From positions 1 to 5,557 of the forward strand of contig CAAHDP010000418.1 in assembly GCA_900770515.1 (NCBI GenBank): DNA of 5,557 nucleotides, written 5' to 3'. Origin of the DNA: an uncultured Prevotella sp. Lineage in GTDB: Bacteria; Bacteroidota; Bacteroidia; Bacteroidales; Bacteroidaceae. The notes under the pieces are model-generated. The model saw nothing but the letters and a program-made list of their open reading frames with translations. It ran no database searches and was not told the origin of the DNA. The position numbers and the translations under genes are program-made. How positions within the stretch are numbered: the stretch's first letter is position 1; the number at the start of each line of letters is the position of its first letter. This document shows, one piece after another, positions 1 to 5,557 of the stretch.

Positions 1-611
1 AAGTCACCGTCGATAGTCTTAGGGCAACCGATTACCTGAACGCCATACTTCTTGGCAGCATAGTACTCAGCGAGAACGCAAGCGTTGGTGTTAGAGTCGT
101 CACCACCGATGATAACGAGTGCCTTGATACCGAGCTCGCGGAGAATCTCGATACCCTTCTCAAACTGATCTTCCTTCTCTAACTTGGTACGGCCAGAACC
201 GATGATATCGAAACCACCAGTGTTACGGTACTCGTCCATGATCTCAGAAGTAATCTCCATGTACTTGTGATCTACGAGACCGCCAGGACCGAGGATGAAG
301 CCATAGAGCTTGTTAGCTGGGTTGAGAGACTTCACACCGTCGAAGAGACCAGAGATCACGTTGTGACCACCAGGAGCCTGACCACCAGAAAGGATTACAC
401 CTACGTTGAAAGCAGGGAGTTCCTTAGCCTCGCCAGCCTCGAAAGTAATGACAGGCATTCCGTAAGTGTTAGGGAACAACGCCTTGATTTCATCCTGATT
501 TCCTACTGACTGAGTAGCCTCGCCTTCAACTGCCTTTACAGGACCCTGAAGAGCCTTAGGCAACTTTGGCTGATAAGCCGCTCTTGCAATCTGCAATGCA
601 CTTTTTTCCAT
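1..611 (-). CDS. pfp: Pyrophosphate-dependent 6-phosphofructokinase (diphosphate--fructose-6-phosphate 1-phosphotransferase), N-terminal part
   Basis: This is the 5' part of a minus-strand gene; 203 codons are visible and the 3' end lies off the left edge. The enzyme reversibly phosphorylates fructose 6-phosphate to fructose 1,6-bisphosphate in the cytoplasm, using pyrophosphate instead of ATP, in glycolysis and gluconeogenesis. Visible motifs are the glycine-rich loop LSGGQAPGGHN (residues 74-84), GPGG (108-111), GSGR (138-141), the phosphate-donor loop GGDDSNTNA (169-177) and PKTIDGD (197-203). Asp172 in GGDD and Lys198 in PKTIDGD are the positions that mark pyrophosphate users; ATP-dependent PfkA enzymes have GGDGS and PGTIDND. 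The N-terminal extension of about 65 residues before the first loop fits the long plant-beta-like class of roughly 550 residues. The start ATG (609-611) opens MEKSALQIARAAYQPKLP, and no upstream Met is needed. The gene is transcribed divergently from its right-hand neighbour. The family call is very secure; full length and integrity cannot be judged. Confidence 0.96.
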   Translation of the reverse strand, partial: MEKSALQIARAAYQPKLPKALQGPVKAVEGEATQSVGNQDEIKALFPNTYGMPVITFEAGEAKELPAFNVGVILSGGQAPGGHNVISGLFDGVKSLNPANKLYGFILGPGGLVDHKYMEITSEIMDEYRNTGGFDIIGSGRTKLEKEDQFEKGIEILRELGIKALVIIGGDDSNTNACVLAEYYAAKKYGVQVIGCPKTIDGD

Positions 612-655
612 AATTCTTTTATAATATTTAATTAGTTGAAACTTCAAAAACACTG

Positions 656-687
656 CAAATTTAAGGTTTTTCTGCGAGATACGGAAA
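656..687 (-). promoter_or_regulatory. Candidate Bacteroidetes-type promoter for pfp
   Basis: Read on the minus strand, bases 663-656 give TAAATTTG, a full match to the Bacteroidetes -7 consensus TAnnTTTG. About 20 bases upstream lies TTTC (687-684), a three-of-four match to the -33 box TTTG. This would start transcription near base 648 and leave a leader of roughly 35-40 bases before the pfp ATG. The prediction rests on the consensus only, and the region is AT-rich, so a chance match is possible. Confidence 0.45.
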
Positions 688-734
688 GAAAAATGCTAAA
701 AATGCGTTAATAAGAAGATTTTTTCTGAAAAAAT

Positions 735-765
735 ATTGGATTTACAAAGAAAATGATTATCTTTG
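735..765 (+). promoter_or_regulatory. Candidate Bacteroidetes-type promoter for the 90-aa gene
   Basis: Bases 758-765 read TATCTTTG, a full match to the Bacteroidetes -7 element TAnnTTTG. ATTG at 735-738 is a near match to the -33 element TTTG, with 19 bases between the two. Transcription would start around base 772, giving a leader of about 34 bases. The leader is A/T-rich with no clear Shine-Dalgarno, as is usual in this phylum. It is the better of the two promoter candidates in this divergent region. Confidence 0.5.
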
Positions 766-805
766 ACCAATATTTCGAATCATTTATTAACTAAAAGATT
801 ATAAT

Positions 806-1078
806 ATGGCTAACAAAAGAGATTTAAAACGCACTATTAACTACATCACCAGCGAGCTTTTCGCTGAGACTGTAGCTGCCTCATTGTATAATGGCAAACC
901 TAGTCAGGAAGACGTAGATGGAATTCTGTCTTCAGTGGTGATGATTAACAACGATTTCATCAGCCGAGTTTCTCACCCGGAACCTGGCATCAAGGCTGGC
1001 GTCTATTACCAGAACTTGATTAAGGATTTCAACAAGCAGGTAAGCGAAGTGGTGGATCAAATCGCTAATTTGGGATAG
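806..1078 (+). CDS. Conserved-looking 90-aa protein of unknown function
   Basis: I recognise no named family. The 90-residue product is probably cytoplasmic: it has no signal peptide and no membrane segment. The N-terminus is basic (MANKRDLKR), followed by stretches that look alpha-helical (about residues 8-28, 34-54 and 64-87), with a Gly/Pro break near residues 30-33 and HPEPG at 57-61. It contains no Cys. The start ATG at 806 sits 34 bases after a plausible promoter start and is preceded by an A/T-rich leader. Reading-frame quality, normal codon use and its own promoter argue that it is real. A hairpin 43 bases after the stop suggests it may be a single-gene transcript. The resemblance of the first residues to ribosomal protein S20 does not continue. 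I have a vague recollection of similar small proteins in other Bacteroidales, which was not checked. Confidence 0.8.
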   Translation: MANKRDLKRTINYITSELFAETVAASLYNGKPSQEDVDGILSSVVMINNDFISRVSHPEPGIKAGVYYQNLIKDFNKQVSEVVDQIANLG

Positions 1079-1121
1079 CGACACGTCAGAAAGAGAAAAG
1101 AATTAAAAGAAATAAGGGAAT

Positions 1122-1152
1122 AAGAGGAGTTTCTTTCCAAGACTCCTCTTTT
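1122..1152 (+). terminator. Putative rho-independent terminator after the 90-aa gene
   Basis: Bases 1122-1130 (AAGAGGAGT) pair perfectly with 1142-1150 (ACTCCTCTT), a 9-bp stem. The 11-base loop contains a further possible CTT/AAG pairing (1133-1135 with 1139-1141). The stem ends in TT and continues TTCACC then TATTTTT, so the U-tract is interrupted. It lies 43 bases after the stop of the 90-aa gene and 30 bases before the acyltransferase ATG. It may terminate fully, or partially and so attenuate the downstream genes. Confidence 0.6.
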
Positions 1153-1182
1153 CACCTATTTTTATATATAACATAAAAAATA

Positions 1183-1740
1183 ATGATAAGAAACATCTGT
1201 CAGTGGGTATTGTACAAGCGTTTGGGATGGAAAAAGGATGTAGCCTTCGAACTTCCTGAAAAGTATATCATCTGCTTAGCTCCTCATACCAGCAACTGGG
1301 ATTTGATTCTCGGTCAGCTGTTCGAACACGCAGAGGGTATGAAATGCAATTTCCTCATGAAGAAAGAATGGTTTTTCTGGCCTCTAGGTCCCATCTTCCG
1401 CAGAATGGGAGGCATTCCGGTTTGGCGCAGCAAGCACACCAGCATGACCGACAACCTTGCAGAAGAAGCCAAAAAGCGCGAAAGCTTTGGACTTTGCATT
1501 ACTCCAGAGGGCACCCGCTCACTGAATCCAGACTGGAAAAAGGGCTTTTACTTCATTGCCCTCAAGGCTGGTCTGCCTATCTATCTCTACGGGGTTGACT
1601 TCCAGCGTCGCCTTATCCAGTGCAACAAAGTCGTCATTCCTTCTGGAGACGTAGATAAAGACATGCGCGAGATAAAACTCTACTTCAAGGACTTTAAAGG
1701 CAAGAAGCCTGAGAAGTTCACCATTGGCGAAGTAGACTAA
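1183..1740 (+). CDS. PlsC-type (1-acyl-glycerol-3-phosphate-like) acyltransferase
   Basis: This 185-residue protein belongs to the glycerolipid acyltransferase superfamily, whose members transfer a fatty acyl chain to a lysophospholipid or similar acceptor at the inner face of the membrane. The catalytic block I motif HX4D is HTSNWD (His35, Asp40). A block II-like segment GGIPVWR (76-82) carries Arg82. Block III is TPEGTRS (107-113) with EGTR at 109-112, and a block IV-like hydrophobic stretch with Pro follows (AGLPIYLYG, 129-137). The protein is shorter than typical PlsC (around 240 residues) and lacks an obvious N-terminal membrane helix, so it is a compact relative and its acceptor is uncertain; lysophosphatidate is the default guess. 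The ATG at 1183 leaves a complete domain and has an A-rich leader without Shine-Dalgarno. The next gene begins 22 bases after the stop, suggesting co-transcription. No clear -7 box lies between the upstream hairpin and the start. Confidence 0.88.
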   Translation: MIRNICQWVLYKRLGWKKDVAFELPEKYIICLAPHTSNWDLILGQLFEHAEGMKCNFLMKKEWFFWPLGPIFRRMGGIPVWRSKHTSMTDNLAEEAKKRESFGLCITPEGTRSLNPDWKKGFYFIALKAGLPIYLYGVDFQRRLIQCNKVVIPSGDVDKDMREIKLYFKDFKGKKPEKFTIGEVD

Positions 1741-1762
1741 AAAAAGAGGGTTAAAAAGAAAA

Positions 1763-4453
1763 GTGAAACATCAACATATAACATATTGTTTGGTAAGCAG
1801 TTTGCTGTTGGCTACAGGAATTACATTCCAAGCTAACGGCAAATCGTCTTTTGCTACCTATGATGATGGTAACAGCCTGGCTTGGGAAGATATAGATTAC
1901 GATGACGATCCATGGGTATTCAATGCCTCCCGTCCTTATTTTCCAACAGCAGGTCTGTCAAACCGTCATATCTCATTATGGGCTTCCCACGGCCGTTATT
2001 ATTGCAATGACCTCCGCCGTTGGAAATGGCAACGCCCTAACCTCTTTTGTACAACGGAAGACCTGTTCACCCAAACCATCGTGGTGCCCTATCTAATACC
2101 TATGTTGCAAAATGCAGGTGCTGTCGTATTTACGCCCCGCGAAAGAGACTGGCAAAAGAACGAAATCATTGTAGACAACGATGATGCAGAAAAATCAGTA
2201 TGCTACAAAGAATCGGCTACCGGCAGGAAATGGACCAATTGCGACTCTGTAGGCTTTGCCAACAAGCAGAACGTATACAGCGATGGCGAGAATCCTTTCC
2301 GCATGGGTACGGCAAGAAAAGCCAAAGCTACCAAGCGGAAGAAATTCAGCCAGGTCAGCTATCAGCCCCGTTTCCCTGAAGAAGGAAAATATGCGGTTTA
2401 TGTCAGTTACCAGACGGTACCCAAGAGCGTGAGCGATGCAAGATACATCGTCTATCATAAAGGAGAAAAAACAGAATTCACCGTCAACCAGAAGATGGGT
2501 GGCGGAACCTGGGTATACCTCGGCACCTTCGATTTCGACCGTGGATGCAATGAATTCAACCGGGTGGTATGTACCAACCAGTCTTCCAAGAGAGGCATAG
2601 TAACCACAGATGCCGTACGCTTTGGTGGCGGTATGGGCAATATAGAACGCGAAGGTAATCTGAGCGAACTGCCCCGCTGCCTGGAAGGAGCGAGATATTA
2701 CGCTCAGTGGGCCGGAGCACCCTACAAGGTTTATAGTGGAAGAGAAGGCAAGAACGACTATGCAGATGACATCAACACCCGCTCTCTGATGACCAACTGG
2801 CTGGGTGGCGGCAGTGTATACATGCCTGCTTTGGAAGGAAAAAATGTTCCTATCGAACTCTCGCTGGCACTACATAGCGATGCAGGATATAACAGGGACG
2901 GTAAGTCAACCTGGGGCGCACTCTCTATCTGCACCACCGATTTCAACGATTGTATGCTGAACAGCGGTGTATCCAGAATGGCTTCTAAGGATTTTGCCAG
3001 AGCACTACGTGATAATCTGGTAACAGATATCAGCGCTATCTATGGCGAGTTTGGCAAGCGCTATCTCTGGGACCGCAACTATTCGGAGACTCGCCTACCT
3101 GAGGTTCCTTCAGCCATCCTCGAGATGCTCTCTCACCAGAGTTTCCCGGACATGCGTATCGCACAGGACCCGATGGGAAAATTTGCCATAGCCCGGTCTA
3201 TCTACAAGACCATCTTGAGATATATAAACAGCAATCATGACAAGCCATACGTGGTTCAGCCGCTGGCTCCCAAGAACTTCAGCGTAGAACTGGATGATAA
3301 TTTTGCAAATCTTTCCTGGACTCCACAGCTCGATTCCATCGAACCTTCTGCACGCCCTACCCGATATATTGTATATAAGGCTGAAGGCAAGGGAGGTTTT
3401 GACAACGGAACCGTTGTAAGACGTCCCAACTGTCAAATCAAGATGGAACCAGGCAAACTATATAGTTTCAAGGTGGCTGCCCTTAACGCTGGTGGCGAGA
3501 GCTTCCCAACCGAGACACTCTCGGCACTCTACAATCCAACAGCTACGAAGTCGGTATTGGTTGTCAACAACTTCCATCGCCTCGCTTCACCACAAGTAGA
3601 AGACAATGATTATATCCAAGGTTTCGACTTCGACAAAGACCCAGGTGTCAGCTATGGACTTACAGCCGGATGGAGCGGAAAGCAGACCAGCTTCGATATT
3701 AACAGGATGGGACAGGAAACCACCAACGGACTAGGTTATTGCGGCAATGAGATGATAGGAAAGTTTGTAGCAGGCAATGATTTCAACTATGTAGTAAGCC
3801 ATGCACGGAGCCTCGCTTTGGCAAACAAATACAACATTGCCAGCTGTTCCAGCGAAGCAGTCGCCAATGGCAAGGTTAGGATGGAAAACTATCAGGCAGT
3901 AGACCTTATCAACGGTCTGGAGCGAAATGATGGTTATACCCGTGAATATTACAAGACATTCACCCCTTCTCTGCAGAAACGCATCACTTATTATGCTCTC
4001 TGTGGAGGCAAGATGCTCATCAGCGGTTCGTATAACGGAAGCGACATGCAGACTAAAGAGGAGCAAACCTTCATGAATGACATTCTCAAGGTGAATTATG
4101 AGCCTACGGGCACCAGATTCATCGTACAGGACATCAACCCGGAAGATTCCACCATCACGGAACGAGATAGTATCGTGTATACTACGGATAGTGTGGCAGG
4201 CATGGGGATGGAGTTCAATTATTACAGTCAGTTGAATGATCGCCACTACGCCACCACCCATCCTGAGATATTAAATCCAGCTGGCTCCAAAGCCTTCACT
4301 GCGATGCAATATACCTCAGGAACCAGTGCTGCCGTAGCATATAAGAGTTCCAGCTATCGAACCTTCGTCATGGGATTTCCATTGGAATGTATCATCGATG
4401 AGAAAACCCGCAACGGCATCATGCTGGGAATCCTCAAGTTCCTGACAGAATAA
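1763..4453 (+). CDS. Secreted multidomain zinc-amidase-like protein ('xanthan lyase'-type) with golvesin-like, FnIII and C-terminal GATase-like domains
   Basis: This 896-residue exported protein is probably a hydrolase. Residues 1-24 look like a Sec signal peptide (hydrophobic core about 9-23; possible cleavage after Ala24; no usable lipobox). Residues 68-128 start an Amidase_3-like fold: SHGR with His76, Glu99, then a helix and strand ending in TPRERD (124-129 area). A golvesin-like beta domain follows (about 134-289). The amidase fold then resumes at about 305-490, with LALHSDAG carrying His371 and ILEMLSHQ carrying Glu454. His76/Glu99/His371 match the zinc ligands and Glu454 the catalytic Glu of N-acetylmuramoyl-L-alanine amidases. 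Residues 498-590 are a fibronectin type III domain. Residues 595-896 form an alpha/beta domain (SVLVVNNF, KMLISGSYNGSD, FVMGFPLE) that I read as GATase-like. Peptidoglycan or a surface glycoconjugate is the inferred substrate. The start is GTG: the frame is open back to 1736 without any ATG, and AGAGGG lies 12 bases upstream. Fifteen cysteines are present. The polysaccharide-lyase name is not supported by the visible motifs. Confidence 0.85.
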   Translation: MKHQHITYCLVSSLLLATGITFQANGKSSFATYDDGNSLAWEDIDYDDDPWVFNASRPYFPTAGLSNRHISLWASHGRYYCNDLRRWKWQRPNLFCTTEDLFTQTIVVPYLIPMLQNAGAVVFTPRERDWQKNEIIVDNDDAEKSVCYKESATGRKWTNCDSVGFANKQNVYSDGENPFRMGTARKAKATKRKKFSQVSYQPRFPEEGKYAVYVSYQTVPKSVSDARYIVYHKGEKTEFTVNQKMGGGTWVYLGTFDFDRGCNEFNRVVCTNQSSKRGIVTTDAVRFGGGMGNIEREGNLSELPRCLEGARYYAQWAGAPYKVYSGREGKNDYADDINTRSLMTNWLGGGSVYMPALEGKNVPIELSLALHSDAGYNRDGKSTWGALSICTTDFNDCMLNSGVSRMASKDFARALRDNLVTDISAIYGEFGKRYLWDRNYSETRLPEVPSAILEMLSHQSFPDMRIAQDPMGKFAIARSIYKTILRYINSNHDKPYVVQPLAPKNFSVELDDNFANLSWTPQLDSIEPSARPTRYIVYKAEGKGGFDNGTVVRRPNCQIKMEPGKLYSFKVAALNAGGESFPTETLSALYNPTATKSVLVVNNFHRLASPQVEDNDYIQGFDFDKDPGVSYGLTAGWSGKQTSFDINRMGQETTNGLGYCGNEMIGKFVAGNDFNYVVSHARSLALANKYNIASCSSEAVANGKVRMENYQAVDLINGLERNDGYTREYYKTFTPSLQKRITYYALCGGKMLISGSYNGSDMQTKEEQTFMNDILKVNYEPTGTRFIVQDINPEDSTITERDSIVYTTDSVAGMGMEFNYYSQLNDRHYATTHPEILNPAGSKAFTAMQYTSGTSAAVAYKSSSYRTFVMGFPLECIIDEKTRNGIMLGILKFLTE

Positions 4454-4529
4454 TCAAATCCTTAACGGAATAGGAGAATAAAAGAATAAACATAATAATA
4501 ACAATTTGAGCAAACTTTGCAAATCATAA

Positions 4530-4564
4530 AGTTCAAAGTTCAAGGTTCAAAGTTCAAAGTAAAA
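4530..4564. repeat. Short tandem heptad repeat (AGTTCAA)n
   Basis: Four 7-base units lie head to tail: AGTTCAA, AGTTCAA, GGTTCAA, AGTTCAA (4530-4557), followed by a decayed fifth unit AGTAAAA to 4564. The array occupies the leader immediately upstream of the 113-aa gene and ends 6 bases before its ATG. Read in that gene's frame it encodes KFKVQGSKFKV, which is repeat-derived and not protein-like. I recall similar GTTCAAAG-type arrays scattered between genes in Bacteroidetes genomes, but this was not checked. Its function is unknown. Confidence 0.85.
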
Positions 4565-4570
4565 AAGGAT

Positions 4571-4912
4571 ATGTATAAAATTCAAGCAAACCAGTCTGGC
4601 ACACGCTCTATCGAAGTGAGCGACCAGCATTTAGAGACTATTGACAAGTATCAGTTGCTCCGCAACCTCGTAGATAGCAATGGTATCATCGACGAGGAAG
4701 TGCTCGACAAGTTGAAGTTCAATGTTCGTTCTCTCCTGGAGAGCAGCGACATCAAGGACAAGGCGTTGCTCGACCTCTGCCTCGACGTAATCTACCATCA
4801 GAACATGAAGGCTCTCGGTCTCCACAATCTCGTATTGCTCTACGTAGACTGGAAGGACAAGAAGGCAGCAGAAGAAGCTGCAGGAGCAGAACCTGATGCA
4901 GTAAATGATTAA
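4571..4912 (+). CDS. 113-aa protein of unknown function, upstream partner of the YgiQ-family gene
   Basis: I do not recognise a named family. The product is acidic, soluble-looking and mostly helical: a short N-terminal segment (MYKIQANQSG), charged and Leu-rich helices from about residue 17 to 95 (for example YQLLRNLVDSNG, LDKLKFNVRSLL, LLDLCLDVIYHQN), and an Ala/Glu-rich acidic tail (KKAAEEAAGAEPDAVND). There is one Cys (Cys70), with no signal peptide and no membrane helix. I chose the ATG at 4571. The frame can be extended to a TTG at 4517, but the extra 18 codons are mostly translation of the heptad repeat. AAGGA just before the ATG is too close to act as a normal Shine-Dalgarno. The stop is 10 bases before the next ATG, so the two genes are probably co-transcribed and may be functionally linked. 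No convincing promoter or terminator was found in 4454-4570. Confidence 0.82.
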   Translation: MYKIQANQSGTRSIEVSDQHLETIDKYQLLRNLVDSNGIIDEEVLDKLKFNVRSLLESSDIKDKALLDLCLDVIYHQNMKALGLHNLVLLYVDWKDKKAAEEAAGAEPDAVND

Positions 4913-4922
4913 ATAATTTTGA

Positions 4923-5557
4923 ATGGATTATAAGTTAACAGACTTCCTGCCAACCACCAAGAAGGAGTGCGAACTCAGAGGATGGGATGAACTGGACGTC
5001 ATCCTCTTTTCGGGAGATGCCTACGTAGACCACCCATCCTTCGGGGCTGCTATCCTCGGAAGAATCCTGGAGGCAAACGGCTATCGTATAGCCATCGTTC
5101 CACAGCCCGACTGGCATGGCGACTTCCGTGACTTCAAGAAGCTCGGTCGTCCTCGCCTCTTCTTCGGTGTATCTCCGGGAGCTATGGACTCGATGGTGAA
5201 TCGCTACACGGCAAACCGCCGAATGCGCAGCGAAGATGCTTTCAGCCCCGACTCCCGTCACGACATGCGCCCCGACTATCCGTCTATCGTCTATACACAG
5301 ATACTGAAGAAACTCTATCCCGATGTACCTGTGGCACTGGGCGGTATTGAGGCTTCGTTGCGCCGCATCAGCCACTACGACTACTGGAAGGATGAGCTGC
5401 GCAAGTGCATCCTCTGCGATTCGGGTGCCGACCTCATTCTCTACGGCATGGGCGAACGCTCTATCGTGGAACTTGCCAACGCCTTCGCCGAAGGCAAGAC
5501 CATGGACCAGATTCACGAGATGCCGCAGGTGGCTTTCTACTGCAAGGAGAAGGACAT
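4923..5557 (+). CDS. YgiQ-family (UPF0313) radical SAM protein, N-terminal part
   Basis: This is the first 211 codons of a gene that continues past the right edge. The N-terminal signature is clear: FLPTTKKE (8-15), then VILFSGDAYVDHPSFGAAIL (26-45), LEANGYRIAIVPQPDW (49-64), LFFGVSPGAMDSMVNRYTA (79-97), SRHDMRPDYPS (111-121), ALGGIEASLRRISHYDYW (138-155) and DLILYGMGE (170-178). This region precedes the radical SAM core in YgiQ proteins and resembles a cobalamin-binding-like Rossmann domain. The CxxxCxxC iron-sulfur motif normally lies further along (after about residue 300), so it cannot be checked here. Family members are usually 600 residues or more, and their biochemical role is not established to my knowledge. 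The ATG at 4923 is 10 bases after the stop of the 113-aa gene and the motifs begin almost at once. The visible part is intact, with no frameshift. Confidence 0.93.
   Translation, partial: MDYKLTDFLPTTKKECELRGWDELDVILFSGDAYVDHPSFGAAILGRILEANGYRIAIVPQPDWHGDFRDFKKLGRPRLFFGVSPGAMDSMVNRYTANRRMRSEDAFSPDSRHDMRPDYPSIVYTQILKKLYPDVPVALGGIEASLRRISHYDYWKDELRKCILCDSGADLILYGMGERSIVELANAFAEGKTMDQIHEMPQVAFYCKEKD

Noticed and set aside
267..509. 80-codon plus-strand open frame
   Set aside because: It is antisense to pfp, whose minus-strand translation carries all the expected family motifs across this stretch.
806..1078. Ribosomal protein S20 identity for the 90-aa protein (starts MANKRDLKR)
   Set aside because: Only the first few residues resemble S20. 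The rest lacks the Lys/Arg-rich composition of that protein.
1344..1598. 84-codon plus-strand open frame
   Set aside because: It is in another frame inside the acyltransferase, which has the HX4D and EGTR motifs. No independent support.
1771..1800. Lipoprotein signal at Cys9 of the 896-aa protein
   Set aside because: Cys9 precedes the hydrophobic core instead of following it, so it cannot be a lipobox cysteine.
3731..4261. 176-codon open frame on the minus strand
   Set aside because: It is antisense to the C-terminal domain of the 896-aa protein, whose frame is continuous and typical of the family. It is most likely a codon-usage shadow.
4512..4519. AAACTTTG as a -7 box for the 113-aa gene
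   Set aside because: It misses the first T of TAnnTTTG and has no TTTG-like element about 19-20 bases upstream.
4935..5516. 193-codon open frame on the minus strand
   Set aside because: It lies wholly antisense to the YgiQ-family gene, whose motifs are unmistakable on the plus strand. Its translation shows no recognisable domain.

Overview
The window looks like chromosomal core DNA of a Bacteroidales bacterium, most likely Prevotella/Segatella or a close relative. This rests on four things: A-rich leaders mostly lacking Shine-Dalgarno sequences, putative promoters of the Bacteroidetes type (TTTG-like -33 box, TAnnTTTG -7 box), a long-form pyrophosphate-dependent phosphofructokinase, and a large secreted protein with the Bacteroidetes-typical 'xanthan lyase' architecture. 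The genus is inferred from recall of these proteins, not from a search.

Layout. Bases 1-611 hold the N-terminal 203 codons of a minus-strand pyrophosphate-dependent phosphofructokinase (pfp) that runs off the left edge. A 194-base divergent intergenic region (612-805) carries one candidate promoter for each direction. Everything to the right is on the plus strand: a 90-aa conserved-looking protein of unknown function (806-1078), a hairpin that resembles an intrinsic terminator (1122-1152), a compact PlsC-type acyltransferase (1183-1740), a secreted 896-aa multidomain protein (1763-4453), a short heptad repeat (4530-4557), a 113-aa protein of unknown function (4571-4912), and the first 211 codons of a YgiQ-family radical SAM protein (4923 to the right edge). 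No stretch longer than 300 bases lacks a gene.

How the genes relate. The acyltransferase and the 896-aa protein are only 22 bases apart, so they may be co-transcribed; both would act at the envelope (phospholipid synthesis, and a periplasmic or surface hydrolase). The 113-aa protein and the YgiQ-family gene are 10 bases apart and probably form a second small operon. No mobile element, tRNA, rRNA, CRISPR array or phage gene is visible.

The most interesting object is the 896-aa protein. Proteins of this layout are often labelled 'xanthan lyase', but the sequence shows a complete set of zinc-amidase (Amidase_3-like) active-site residues (His76, Glu99, His371, Glu454). They are split by a nested golvesin-like domain and followed by a fibronectin type III domain and a C-terminal Rossmann/GATase-like domain. 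I see no evidence for a wholly new multi-gene system.
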